From Gottschalkiaceae bacterium SANA (GTDB taxonomy: Bacteria; Bacillota; Clostridia; Tissierellales; GPF-1), in contig AP028876.1 in assembly GCA_036323355.1 (NCBI GenBank), forward strand, positions 2,046,001 to 2,110,000: a stretch of DNA of 64,000 bases, in the 5' to 3' direction. The notes beneath the pieces are model-generated. The model searched no databases. It was not told where the DNA came from and worked only from the letters and a program-made list of their open reading frames with translations. The position numbers and the translations under genes are program-made. This document shows, piece after piece, positions 36,846 through 45,488 of this stretch (position 1 is its first letter; each line of letters opens with the position of its first letter).

Positions 36846-36890
36846 ACATCCAAATCGTAGAGAATTTTACTATGGTTTGGATGTTTTTTT
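36846..36890 (+). terminator. Terminator after the ThyX-like gene
   Basis: A 15-bp stem (36846-36860 with 36870-36884, two G-T wobbles), 9-base loop, followed by TTTTTT on the plus strand. Confidence 0.92.
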
Positions 36891-36910
36891 ATGAAACCAA
36901 AATACCCTTC

Positions 36911-36948
36911 AAAAAAAGATTGAATCCAGCGCTATACCGAATTCAATC
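36911..36948 (-). terminator. Terminator after the SRAP gene
   Basis: A stem of GATTGAAT (36918-36925) with ATTCAATC (36941-36948), then TTTTTTT in the minus direction. It ends the long minus-strand unit that begins at the patatin gene. Confidence 0.75.
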
Positions 36949-37004
36949 CTCTAGTAACCCTTCATCTCTTACTTTCTTTTACAGACTTGGTTCATGACCG
37001 TGTT

Positions 37005-37571
37005 TTAATATAAACTGATCTGTTCCGACGACAAAACCTTGGTCTGCCACCGATGAATCGTCTTCCACTCTTTTGGTCCATGATCCGACCCGCGTAAATA
37101 TGCTTGCGCGGCCTCTAAATCAAATGCCACGGGCATTCTAGAATGAATCCGCACAATCTCTGGCTCTGCATCCCGGGTCACAATCAATGCCTGCCGCTCT
37201 CCAATTGAATTGTATGCAATCAAACCAGCCAAGAAAAAAAGTGAACTTTGCTCGGTTTGAAAACACACCTTTGCTTTGGATCTTTGATCCCATTCGAAGT
37301 ATGCGGACGCAGGAATAATACAGCGTTGAGCCTGGTGATAACTGCGGTTCCAGACCTCGCTACGCGCATTGATTTGCAGGCCCTTCTCTCTTTTCACACC
37401 CCAATGACTATTCTGCAAAGAAAAGGTTGATTCCTTTCTTTGGATATGAGAAATCAAGCGCCCCGGGGTCAATTCTCCCTCTTGTAAAATTTCTTTTTCA
37501 GGCACCATCAAACTCTCAAACATTTCTTCTAGCGTTTCTAATGAGACATCCAGTTGGAATCGTCCGCACAT
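37005..37571 (-). CDS. SRAP domain protein (YedK/HMCES family)
   Basis: 188 residues. After Met removal the N-terminal Cys (MCGRF) can crosslink covalently to abasic sites in single-stranded DNA, the known role of the family. Other active-site residues are visible in NARSEVWNRSYHQAQRCIIPASAYFEW and RIHSRMPV. No signal peptide. The start overlaps the aminotransferase gene by 34 bases, with SD AAAGGAT. Last gene of its transcription unit; the AlkD-type repair gene lies in the same unit. Confidence 0.92.
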   Translation of the reverse strand: MCGRFQLDVSLETLEEMFESLMVPEKEILQEGELTPGRLISHIQRKESTFSLQNSHWGVKREKGLQINARSEVWNRSYHQAQRCIIPASAYFEWDQRSKAKVCFQTEQSSLFFLAGLIAYNSIGERQALIVTRDAEPEIVRIHSRMPVAFDLEAAQAYLRGSDHGPKEWKTIHRWQTKVLSSEQISLY

Positions 37572-38419
37572 GATTCGCTCATCCTTTCAAAATCTTTTTC
37601 GCACAGATCCAAATATGCACGTCGAATCTGCATCACCATTGGGTCTTCAGCAGATTGCAAGGCAATGTTGTTGATATGGGAAATCGGTAAAACATCCACC
37701 GATGTTCCAGTCATAAATGCCGCTTTCACCCGAAATAACTCTTTAACTTCTATGCTCTCTTCTACAAGCTCAATACCCAGCCTTTCACAGGCTTTAACAA
37801 CCATTTGCCGCGTAATACCCAATAAGACCTTGTCTCCTGGTGGCGTAAATACGCGATCTCCCTTTACAAAGAAAAGATTGGACCGGGTTCCTTCTGTCAG
37901 TTTCCCATCAGAATCCACCAAAGCTGCTTCAAAGGCACCTTGTTGCTTCATCTTAGCCACGATTTTCTTTCGAAATTCCCGAGGATCCGTCTTTGCATGG
38001 GGATCTTCTCTCGTTGCCGTCACGGTGATCAATCGAACCCCGCTCTTCACTACTTCCGCACTCGGATAGGCGCTGGGTACAGCAAACACTGCGATTTGCA
38101 AATCGGGTTGATAAAACACTTCAATTCGTATGTTTTGATTCTCAATATTCTCTCGCTGAATCAGATTCAAACAATCTGCGCACAAGGTCTTCTCGATTCC
38201 ATCCGCTTGCTTTAAGGCTTCCTGACAACCCTCATCAGATGAGCCCATTTCGCTAGAAAAAACAAGCTGATGAGATTGAATCAATCGCTTTATATGCTCG
38301 CGCAAAAAGAGAGGGGATCCATTTTTCACACGAATGACTTCGTAAATGAATTGCGTCCCCTCTTTTGGAGTTTTTTTCCGTATTTGTTGATATTCATGCT
38401 GAAAGATTCCACTATTCAT
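37538..38419 (-). CDS. Class IV PLP-dependent aminotransferase
   Basis: 293 residues from the ATG at 38419 (GGAGG upstream); the frame extends to 38473 without support. Fold type IV, the branched-chain/D-amino-acid aminotransferase and ADC lyase group. The probable PLP Lys is in HAKTD. AFEAALVDSDGKLTEGTRSNLFFVKGD and LLGITRQMVVKACERLGI are phosphate-cup motifs. The reaction (branched-chain, D-Ala or 4-amino-4-deoxychorismate) cannot be decided. Confidence 0.86.
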   Translation of the reverse strand: MNSGIFQHEYQQIRKKTPKEGTQFIYEVIRVKNGSPLFLREHIKRLIQSHQLVFSSEMGSSDEGCQEALKQADGIEKTLCADCLNLIQRENIENQNIRIEVFYQPDLQIAVFAVPSAYPSAEVVKSGVRLITVTATREDPHAKTDPREFRKKIVAKMKQQGAFEAALVDSDGKLTEGTRSNLFFVKGDRVFTPPGDKVLLGITRQMVVKACERLGIELVEESIEVKELFRVKAAFMTGTSVDVLPISHINNIALQSAEDPMVMQIRRAYLDLCEKDFERMSESCADDSNWMSH

Positions 38420-38475
38420 ACTGCTCCGCCTCCATTTCATCCCTACTATACCATAAGACGAAGCAAATTTCATGA

Positions 38476-39918
38476 CTATTGTTTAAATGGGTTCTTTAAT
38501 TTCTCGTAATCGATTTGAAGGAAACGAGAAAACAATTTAACTGGCATTTTTTCTTGTAAGTGATCCAGATACGCCTGCCTGCCCACTTGTTTAAAGAGCT
38601 CGGAATACGTCGGATATGCATAGACCATTTGCTGGGTCTGACTGAGTTTTAATCCAAACTGTTTATAGATCCCTACCTCATGGATCAGTTCGCCTGCACG
38701 CTCTCCAAAAATATGGGCACCCAAAATATGATTGTGCTGATCCACAATCACCTTCATCATCCCTTTTTCCTTCCCTTCTGATTTCGCTCGATCCACTTGA
38801 TGATACGGGATCCGATAAACCTGAATCTTTTCTCCATATCTCGTCCGCGCTTCCATCTCAGTCAATCCAAGGTGGGCAAATTCCGGATCGGAAAAAATCA
38901 CCCAAGAAAGATTTTCGCGTTCATAGTTTGATTGAACTGGCAAAATTGCATTCATTGCCGCTAAAATCCCGGTATGCTCCGCCATATGACTGAAACCATA
39001 CTCTCCCAGTACATCACCCGCGGCATAAATATGCGGCATCTTCGTTTGAAGCTTTGTATTTAAAATTAAACGCCCAGCTTCATTGAGCAAGCCCATGTTG
39101 GTCAACCCCAAATCCGATGTATTGGGCGCCTTCCCGCTTGCGATCAGAATCGAAGCCGCTTGATATGTTTTCCCTTTTGAATCTTTCAATGTCCAATCAC
39201 CAGATTCTCCCTCAACCGACCGAATATGGGTTTTGGGATGAAAATGAAGGCCCTCGGTTTCAAGCTCTTCTAAAAGAATGGCCGCCAGTTCTTGATCTTC
39301 ATGAGGTAAAATCAAAGAATGCCTACTGAATAATTCCACCTGGGTTCCAAATCGTTGAAAGGCTTGTGCGATTTCCACACCTACGCTTCCCGCGCCAATT
39401 ATGGCCATAGACTTCGGATTCTCTGTAATTTGAAAGATTGAACGGTGAGTATGGTACTCTTTTAACCCCTCAATCTTTGGAATGCTTTGATGAGACCCCG
39501 TCGCAATCACAAATTTATCCCCATACAAAACCGTATCGCCAACCGTGATTCGATTGACTTCTACAAATTTTGCCTGGCCTTGATAGGTATCGATTCCCAA
39601 CTTTGAAAAAGCCTCTGGCGTTTCCTCTTCATACACTCGCTTCACGGTATCGCTTACCAGTTTCATGGCCTGAGAAAAGTCATACTGAAGATTCTCTGCA
39701 CCTTGAATCCCGTAGGTTTCCAAGTTCTTTGCAAATTGCCAAGCCCTCGAAATTCGGATCATGGTCTTACTTGGAATGCAACCGTAGTGGGTGCAGTCAC
39801 CACCAAATAGTTCTCGTTCCACCATTGCGACTCGTTTGCCAAGTCCAATCCCAACGGTTGCAGCTGCCATCCCTGCGGCCCCTGCACCGATAACAATCAA
39901 ATCATACCTTTTTTCCAT
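38476..39918 (-). CDS. Pyridine nucleotide-disulfide oxidoreductase, dihydrolipoamide dehydrogenase-like
   Basis: 480 residues. N-terminal FAD site VIGAGAAGMAAATVGIGLGKR; redox disulfide GDCTHYGCIPSK; NAD site AIIGAGSVGVEIAQAF; C-terminal dimerisation domain with HIFGERAGELIHEV and YAYPTYSELF. The family covers lipoamide dehydrogenase, mercuric reductase and soluble transhydrogenase types. There is no N-terminal heavy-metal domain and no C-terminal CC pair, so mercuric reductase is unlikely. No 2-oxoacid dehydrogenase genes are adjacent. SD AAAGGAGG. Confidence 0.88.
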   Translation of the reverse strand: MEKRYDLIVIGAGAAGMAAATVGIGLGKRVAMVERELFGGDCTHYGCIPSKTMIRISRAWQFAKNLETYGIQGAENLQYDFSQAMKLVSDTVKRVYEEETPEAFSKLGIDTYQGQAKFVEVNRITVGDTVLYGDKFVIATGSHQSIPKIEGLKEYHTHRSIFQITENPKSMAIIGAGSVGVEIAQAFQRFGTQVELFSRHSLILPHEDQELAAILLEELETEGLHFHPKTHIRSVEGESGDWTLKDSKGKTYQAASILIASGKAPNTSDLGLTNMGLLNEAGRLILNTKLQTKMPHIYAAGDVLGEYGFSHMAEHTGILAAMNAILPVQSNYERENLSWVIFSDPEFAHLGLTEMEARTRYGEKIQVYRIPYHQVDRAKSEGKEKGMMKVIVDQHNHILGAHIFGERAGELIHEVGIYKQFGLKLSQTQQMVYAYPTYSELFKQVGRQAYLDHLQEKMPVKLFSRFLQIDYEKLKNPFKQ

Positions 39919-39966
39919 ATGAAAACCTCCTTTCAGTCTTATTATCTTTGTACCCGAAAGAAGGCC

Positions 39967-40632
39967 TTACTTGTCGAGATATTTACTTGCTTCCCGAATT
40001 GTCAGTCCGGAAAAATCGCCTGCTGATAAAATCATTTTAACTTGATCGGGATTGCCTTTGGATGCTTGGCGAAGAATCCACCCAATGGCTTTTCGAATAA
40101 AGAATTCTTTATCATTTTGATTCTCTAGACAATATCGTTTTAATCGATCAAAATCCATATCATCTCGATATTTCAATTGAAAAAGAATCGCAGTTCGCTT
40201 AAGCCAAAAATTTTCACTCTCAATCCATTGATCCGGATACCGAGTCATCAACTCTGGCTTGCCCAGCAAAATGCCACCGAGTACCGCCGAAGCTAACATA
40301 TCCACCGTATCCCACCAGGATTTGCTTAAAATCAAATCGATCAACATTGGAATATGGCTCTCATCTAATTCTTTTTGCTTCAAGCGCAAATAATCAATGG
40401 CAAGGTACTGATATTCTCGTTCGTCCTCATCCCAGCACGCACGAACAAAAAAGAGATCCAGCGGTTCTGATTTTGCGCTCATTTTAAGAAAGCATTTTTT
40501 TTGAACACGCCTCCTCTCACCGGCTGGAATTCCATAAAAATCAAATTGCCCCTTCAAATACGCCTTCATTTGCCTTGCTCGATCTGGATTCGCAATCTCT
40601 TGAAATTCTTTTTTAAACGGATCTATTTTCAT
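39967..40632 (-). CDS. DNA alkylation repair enzyme (AlkD family)
   Basis: 221 residues, all-helical HEAT-like repeats. Conserved patches include FYGIPAGERRRVQKK, SWWDTVDMLASAVLGG and AIGWILRQASKGNPDQV; the Trp and Asp positions fit the AlkD active cleft. AlkD excises bulky or positively charged alkylated bases without flipping them. The start lies inside the end of the preceding membrane-protein gene (20-base overlap), SD AGAGGGG. Confidence 0.9.
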   Translation of the reverse strand: MKIDPFKKEFQEIANPDRARQMKAYLKGQFDFYGIPAGERRRVQKKCFLKMSAKSEPLDLFFVRACWDEDEREYQYLAIDYLRLKQKELDESHIPMLIDLILSKSWWDTVDMLASAVLGGILLGKPELMTRYPDQWIESENFWLKRTAILFQLKYRDDMDFDRLKRYCLENQNDKEFFIRKAIGWILRQASKGNPDQVKMILSAGDFSGLTIREASKYLDK

Positions 40633-41083
40633 CGTATTCCCCTCTTTTTTTCACATATTGACGAGAAAAAACAGCCGTTGCTAAAAAGGCCACCAATACG
40701 CGTGTCAGTAACAAAATATATCCATTTGCCCCAACGGCAGCAAAAAGCAGGGTATCTTCAATCACTGCATGACAAAGCACCAAAAATACGGCAACCAGCA
40801 ATCGATCTTTTTCATTCATCTCGCCACTTTCCACACTTTGAATAATAACACCAGATCCATAAGAAATTCCAAATAAAATTCCGACCAATAAAGGAAATAA
40901 TCCATCTTTTCGAATCCCAATTTTATTTCCAAGGGGTTGTAAAACACGAGTAAGGCGATCTAGCCATTGATAATCCTTAAGTACTTGCATAACAATCATC
41001 AAGGGAATGATAATTGATGACAATTTCAAAATTGAAAATCCAACACCTAAGAAGGTTTCCCTTAAAAATCCGACTATATTCAT
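40613..41083 (-). CDS. Nucleoside recognition domain (SpmB/YjiG-like) membrane protein
   Basis: 156 residues with about four membrane spans and the Gate/nucleoside-recognition pattern KLSSIIIPLMIVMQVLKDYQWLDRLTRVLQPL, then SYGSGVIIQSVESG. It resembles half of a nucleoside transporter and the spore maturation protein SpmB. It overlaps its partner as ATGA, SD GGAGG. Function unknown; such pairs are thought to form one membrane complex. Confidence 0.82.
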   Translation of the reverse strand: MNIVGFLRETFLGVGFSILKLSSIIIPLMIVMQVLKDYQWLDRLTRVLQPLGNKIGIRKDGLFPLLVGILFGISYGSGVIIQSVESGEMNEKDRLLVAVFLVLCHAVIEDTLLFAAVGANGYILLLTRVLVAFLATAVFSRQYVKKRGEYDENRSV

Positions 41084-41505
41084 GCCACACCTCCCAATAA
41101 TTGACCCGCAAGAAGACCAACTAGAACCATCATTCCCAATCGCAGCGGCAAAATGATGCGAATAGAAACACCAGTCTGCTTGACAACCGCAGATTCAACA
41201 AATAAGGAGTGTGAGAAGCCTAACATCAATGCAAGAACCGTTAATTGCCCACGTGTAAGGGAAATTACAGCAATCGCTCCTAAAGCCGCATAGAGGTTCA
41301 CCGCATTACCCAAGACCAAGACCAAAGCCGCCTCCCCCGGCAGCCCGAACATTCGCATAATCGGTTCAAACCAATGTGCGATCAATTCCAATCCACCAGA
41401 CCTTGATAAAACAGCAACAACAAAATAAACCGGGGCAATCACACGGGCCAACATGCCTGTGGTCCGTACACCCATCCAAAACCCTGTCTTTATGCTATTG
41501 ACCAT
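41080..41505 (-). CDS. Nucleoside recognition domain (SpmA/YjiH-like) membrane protein
   Basis: 141 residues from the ATG at 41505 (GGAG 7 bases upstream), partner of the next gene. Motifs: GFWMGVRTTGMLARVIAPVYF, PIMRMFGLPGEAALVLVLGN and LMLGFSHSLFVESAVVKQTG. Three to four spans. Its start lies within the end of the acetyltransferase gene. The pair resembles SpmA/SpmB but sits outside any sporulation locus. Confidence 0.8.
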   Translation of the reverse strand: MVNSIKTGFWMGVRTTGMLARVIAPVYFVVAVLSRSGGLELIAHWFEPIMRMFGLPGEAALVLVLGNAVNLYAALGAIAVISLTRGQLTVLALMLGFSHSLFVESAVVKQTGVSIRIILPLRLGMMVLVGLLAGQLLGGVA

Positions 41506-42010
41506 CCTGCGGCTCCAAAACAAGACCCATTGCAAGATGATCGATACAAATGCCGTCGATTATATATTCACACTTTAAGTGTCCTTCTTTACAAAATCCT
41601 TTTTTTTCATAGAGGCGAATAGCCGCTTCATTGTCCGCTCGCACCCGAAGATTGATTTTTCGAATGCCATGCTTGGGTGCCCACAGAAGCAACTGATCTA
41701 ACAACTTGCCACCAATGCCCTGTCCCCAATGAGATTTTCTCACAGAGATTCCAAACTCTCCTACATGGGCAATCCGTTTTCGAGTGCTTGCATGAAAGTT
41801 GAGATTTCCAACGATCTTATCGTTCTCCATTGCCAAATAGAAAACATCTTTTTCCGACTTCTGAGCCTGCTCCAATATTTTTTCTTCGATCTCGATGGTA
41901 ATTTTCAACTCACCAGGTTCAAAGGTCAGGTTGTCTGATTCTACTGCCACAGCATCAAGATAGGCTATCATGGCCTTTGCGTCATTTATATTTCCTTCAC
42001 GTATTAACAT
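41495..42010 (-). CDS. GNAT family N-acetyltransferase
   Basis: 171 residues from the ATG at 42010 (AAGGGGAG upstream); the frame runs to 42031. The acetyl-CoA loop is GISVRKSHWGQGIGGKLLDQLLLW and the C-terminal motif is LRVRADNEAAIRLYEKKGFCKEGH. This is the pattern of RimI/YhhY-type enzymes. Substrate unknown. It overlaps both neighbours, so translation is coupled through the operon. Confidence 0.83.
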   Translation of the reverse strand: MLIREGNINDAKAMIAYLDAVAVESDNLTFEPGELKITIEIEEKILEQAQKSEKDVFYLAMENDKIVGNLNFHASTRKRIAHVGEFGISVRKSHWGQGIGGKLLDQLLLWAPKHGIRKINLRVRADNEAAIRLYEKKGFCKEGHLKCEYIIDGICIDHLAMGLVLEPQDGQ

Positions 42011-42737
42011 TTTGCTCCCCTTTTCTTTCAATCGTAGTCATATCAATCAATTCTCTTACCATATAGGATGCCATCAACAATCCAGCTGTTGAGGGAACAA
42101 AAGAAGTGCTTCCTGGTGTTTCATGCAATTTTCCCTTCTCCAGTTGAAGGGGACGAATGGGCTTCTCTTTTGAATAAACCACCATATGATTTTTTATTCC
42201 TCTTCTTTTTAATTCCTTTCTCATCACCCGGGCAAGTGGACAATTCGATGTCTGATAGAGATCTGCAATCTCTAACTGCTCGGGAAATAATTTGTTTCCC
42301 GTTCCCATAGCACTGATAATCGGTATTTCTTTTTCTTTTGCACGGCAAATCAAATCAAGTTTTGAGCTAACCATATCAATCGCGTCAGCGATATAATCAA
42401 TCTTTTCTTCAAAAAAAGATTCTGCATTTTCAATCGAATATTTCTCTGATCGCACAACAACCTTACATTCCGGGTGGAACAACAAAATTCGTTCTTTCAT
42501 GGTCTCTACCTTTGATGCATTTATGGTTTCGGTTGTCGCATGGATCTGACGATTTAAATTCGATTCTGCAATCGTATCAAAATCTACCAGAGTCAACTTT
42601 CCAACACCGCTTCGCGCCAAAGACTCGGCAATAAAACTACCGACACCTCCAATTCCGTAAATGACAACATGAGCATTGGCTAGGTGGTGCATATTCTCTT
42701 TTCCAAGCAACATTTCCAATCGTACAAATTGATTCAT
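41997..42737 (-). CDS. tRNA threonylcarbamoyladenosine dehydratase-like (TcdA/ThiF family)
   Basis: 246 residues from the ATG at 42737 (GGAGG 5 bases upstream). E1-like fold: nucleotide site YGIGGVGSFIAESLARSG, then LVDFDTIAESNLNRQIHATTETINASK and the adenylation-side motif DAIDMVSSKLDLI. The C-terminus has SNCPLARVMRKELKRRGI and GSTSFVPSTAGLLMASYMVREL. TcdA cyclises t6A37 in tRNA to ct6A. The ATG overlaps the patatin stop as ATGA. Confidence 0.9.
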   Translation of the reverse strand: MNQFVRLEMLLGKENMHHLANAHVVIYGIGGVGSFIAESLARSGVGKLTLVDFDTIAESNLNRQIHATTETINASKVETMKERILLFHPECKVVVRSEKYSIENAESFFEEKIDYIADAIDMVSSKLDLICRAKEKEIPIISAMGTGNKLFPEQLEIADLYQTSNCPLARVMRKELKRRGIKNHMVVYSKEKPIRPLQLEKGKLHETPGSTSFVPSTAGLLMASYMVRELIDMTTIERKGEQNVNT

Positions 42738-43894
42738 ACCTTCCTCCATTTCGACAAACGACGATGTACAATCGACATCAATCGACTTTGGCTTTTTATA
42801 CCTAAATTCACAGGTTCTTTGGGTTGTGCCTTTTCAATACGGGTCACAAGATCCCAAAAGTCATAGATTTTAAACCGTTCCAAACCCGCCTCTACCGCTG
42901 CTTCTTCAAGAATCATCACAAATAAATCCTGATAACCTGCATGACGATCCAGTCCATATCGTTTCCAAGCCTTTCCCAATCCCTCTTCAAATATGGCTCG
43001 CAACGAATCGGGTTTCATTCCCATCACCCATTGAATCCATTCTGAATCATCCTGGTAAAACGCCAATATCAATTCAAGTAATTTTGCTTCACTTGGCAAG
43101 TCTTTAATATAGAATCGATTTCCAAACAAGGAATCTAAGGTACGAATCGTATCAAAATACCCCTGTTGTGTATAAAGTTCCAATTTCTCGCGTCTTACAT
43201 CCAAGGCATGGCCCAACGGAACTCTTGGATAAATATGCGTCACATTAACACCAGGGTAATCATGAACCACTCGGGTAGCTCCAATTTGAATACAGATAAT
43301 CTGCTTATAGCCTCTCTCCACCAGCATGCGCACCGGACTATTATCGTAGATCCCTCCGTCGATATATTTCTTTCCCTCAATTTCCACCATTTGAAACAAC
43401 GGATATGCCGCCGAAGCCAAAATATAATCGCCCAACTCTCCAACCGGAATTTCATCACGAAACTTGACAACCCCTTTTCGATCTGTCACTGAATAGGTAA
43501 CCAAGCCATAATCGATATCCGATTTTCGGAATCGATCTTCGTCTAGATATCGATCCACTAAATTCCGAAGGGGTGTTGAATCCAAGCCCCGATCATGAAT
43601 CATTTGCCGAAAGGTTTGAAAGGCTGCTTGTGCCTGCTTCATATTTAATTTTTCATCCCAAAAGATTTCTTGCAAGGCTTGTGGGCATGATAAAATATCT
43701 TCAAATTGAATATTTCGCCAAAGATCCTCTGCTTCTTCCATGGCATCCATCACAATCATAGCACCATTCATTGCACCAATTGATGTTCCTGCAACAGCTA
43801 TAATCGTAATTTTTCTTTCTTTCAAGGCTCTCAATGCGCCAATTTCATAAGCCCCTTTTGCTCCGCCGCCTTCTAATGCTATGGCTTGTTCCAT
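42734..43894 (-). CDS. Patatin-like phospholipase family protein
   Basis: 386 residues from the ATG at 43894 (GAGGAG 8 bases upstream). Ser-Asp dyad lipid acyl hydrolase: oxyanion loop LEGGGAKGAYEIGAL at the N-terminus, nucleophile Ser in AGTSIGAMNG, and catalytic Asp in YIDGGIYDNSPV. The C-terminal ~150 residues are helical and not recognised. Cytoplasmic, no signal. First gene of a long minus-strand unit; TATAAT lies just upstream at 43917-43922. Confidence 0.9.
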   Translation of the reverse strand: MEQAIALEGGGAKGAYEIGALRALKERKITIIAVAGTSIGAMNGAMIVMDAMEEAEDLWRNIQFEDILSCPQALQEIFWDEKLNMKQAQAAFQTFRQMIHDRGLDSTPLRNLVDRYLDEDRFRKSDIDYGLVTYSVTDRKGVVKFRDEIPVGELGDYILASAAYPLFQMVEIEGKKYIDGGIYDNSPVRMLVERGYKQIICIQIGATRVVHDYPGVNVTHIYPRVPLGHALDVRREKLELYTQQGYFDTIRTLDSLFGNRFYIKDLPSEAKLLELILAFYQDDSEWIQWVMGMKPDSLRAIFEEGLGKAWKRYGLDRHAGYQDLFVMILEEAAVEAGLERFKIYDFWDLVTRIEKAQPKEPVNLGIKSQSRLMSIVHRRLSKWRKV

Positions 43895-43922
43895 GACCTC
43901 ATCTCCTCGCAAATATTATACC

Positions 43923-44340
43923 ACGGTATCTTATTTTCTTACTATTTATTATAAAAAAGCGAATGCTTTTTCAGCACTCACCTTCTGCTTGACTTAACCG
44001 CATCCATTATTTTCTAAACTCATAAAAAAACACAGACTCCTTTCAAGAATCAATATATTTAGATAATCAACTTTACTAACACCTATCATATTTGGTCCCC
44101 TCCTTGGTATTAAGATTCTACTCCTGCTAATCAAATAGCTCGGTGTCATTCTACCCTCATCTACAATTTCACATTTTTTTAATTTCAATGTCATCAAAAT
44201 TCAGTGATTTTATGTATTCAAGACTGGTCTATACCTTAGCCAAAGACAACACATGCCATAAGACCGAACAACTTCTATTCAACCACTTATTTCTTTTTCT
44301 TAATAACTCTTTTTTGTAATGAATTTTCGTTTATACTAAT
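43923..44340. other. Intergenic region with weak terminator-like hairpin
   Basis: About 420 bases, A/T-rich, between divergent transcription units. A hairpin AAAAAGC-GAAT-GCTTTTT lies near 43956-43973. Its minus-direction T-run resembles a terminator, but no credible gene feeds it. A 67-codon minus frame (43994-44197) has no SD and an unremarkable composition. Nothing else seen. Confidence 0.4.
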
Positions 44341-44370
44341 AATGCATAAACTCGAGAAGGAGGAGACGAT

Positions 44371-45453
44371 TTGAAATTTCAATTGCCAACTTATCAAGCA
44401 CCAAATTTCGAAGAAGAACGATTCGTGAATGCACCTGAATGCACACTTGAAACCGTAAAAAAAGACGGTGTCGCACCAGACAACTATCATGCCCTTTCTG
44501 TCTATCCTGAATACTACAAGATTCAAGGAAAATGGTATTTAGCCCATCAAAGCAGGATGGACTGCGTACCTGTCTTTACGGGACAAGGGATTGAGATTGT
44601 TGAATTTCGCAATCTAAAAGTTGGGGATCAAGTGGTACTTGGTCGAACCGAAGATGCCTCACAAGGCATTTATCTCCATTCTTCAGGATTCAAAGATTCT
44701 GATGAGGCTAACGATGTATTTGCCTTCAGAACCGGACGAAGCCGGGAAACTGCGTATTCGAAAGACTATGATTATTTGTATCAATTACTTGAGTATGAAA
44801 AAGAACACGGCTATGTTGTTTGGGTCCTTGGACCTGCCGTTTCATTCGATCATGACGCACGACACGCCGTGGGCTCTTTAGTAGAAAAAGGCTACGTCGA
44901 TGCTTTATTGGCCGGCAACGCCCTAGCTACTCACGACTTGGAAGGCGCTTTATTGAAAACCGCTTTGGGTCAAGATATTTACACCCAGGTTTCCTATCCA
45001 AACGGCCATTACAATCATCTCGACCTGATCAATCGAGTTCGTCGTTCCGGAAGCATTCCAAAATTTATTGAGGAATATAAAATCGACAACGGCATTATTC
45101 ACGCCTGTGAAAAGCATCAAGTTCCCTACGTACTCGGGGGTTCAATCCGTGATGATGGCCCACTGCCTCCTGTATTCGGCAATGTATATGAAGCACAGGA
45201 TGCCATGCGTGCCCATACCAGAAAAGCAACGACCGTCATCTGTTTGGCAACGCAATTACACACCATTGCAACAGGCAATATGACTCCAGCTTATACCGAA
45301 GTGGATGGGGAAATCCGTCCGGTCTATATTTATTCTGTCGATATTTCAGAATTTGTTGTCAACAAGCTCCGCGATCGCGGCACCTTAGAGGTGACCACCA
45401 TGGTAACCAATGTACAGGATTTTGTTGTCAACCTTGACCGCAACTTGAAATAA
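44371..45453 (+). CDS. LOR/SDH-domain protein, archaeal-type ornithine cyclodeaminase-like
   Basis: 360 residues with a TTG start; AAGGAGGAG lies 5-6 bases upstream and no better start is near. The C-terminal two thirds match the LOR/SDH conserved region: LGPAVSFDHDARHAVGSLVEKGYVDALLAGN, then ALATHDLEGALLKTALG, and GGSIRDDGPLPPVFGNVYEAQDAMR. Archaeal relatives act as NAD-dependent ornithine cyclodeaminases, making proline from ornithine. Bacterial members are little studied, so that activity is an inference. It converges on an M20 amidohydrolase gene. Confidence 0.85.
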   Translation: MKFQLPTYQAPNFEEERFVNAPECTLETVKKDGVAPDNYHALSVYPEYYKIQGKWYLAHQSRMDCVPVFTGQGIEIVEFRNLKVGDQVVLGRTEDASQGIYLHSSGFKDSDEANDVFAFRTGRSRETAYSKDYDYLYQLLEYEKEHGYVVWVLGPAVSFDHDARHAVGSLVEKGYVDALLAGNALATHDLEGALLKTALGQDIYTQVSYPNGHYNHLDLINRVRRSGSIPKFIEEYKIDNGIIHACEKHQVPYVLGGSIRDDGPLPPVFGNVYEAQDAMRAHTRKATTVICLATQLHTIATGNMTPAYTEVDGEIRPVYIYSVDISEFVVNKLRDRGTLEVTTMVTNVQDFVVNLDRNLK

Positions 45454-45454
45454 A

Positions 45455-45488
45455 AAATGAGGTGAAGCCATTCGGCTTCACCTCATTT
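45455..45488. terminator. Bidirectional terminator
   Basis: A 15-bp perfect stem (AAATGAGGTGAAGCC with its complement) with loop ATTC, directly between the stop codons of two convergent genes. Confidence 0.9.

Noticed and set aside
38476-39918. Mercuric reductase
   Set aside because: No N-terminal metal-binding domain, no C-terminal vicinal Cys pair, and no mer genes nearby; a general lipoamide-dehydrogenase-like label is safer.
43994-44197. 67-codon minus-strand frame with a terminator-like hairpin downstream
   Set aside because: No SD, no recognisable domain and unlike codon use; the hairpin is weak and A/T-rich. Kept only as an intergenic note.
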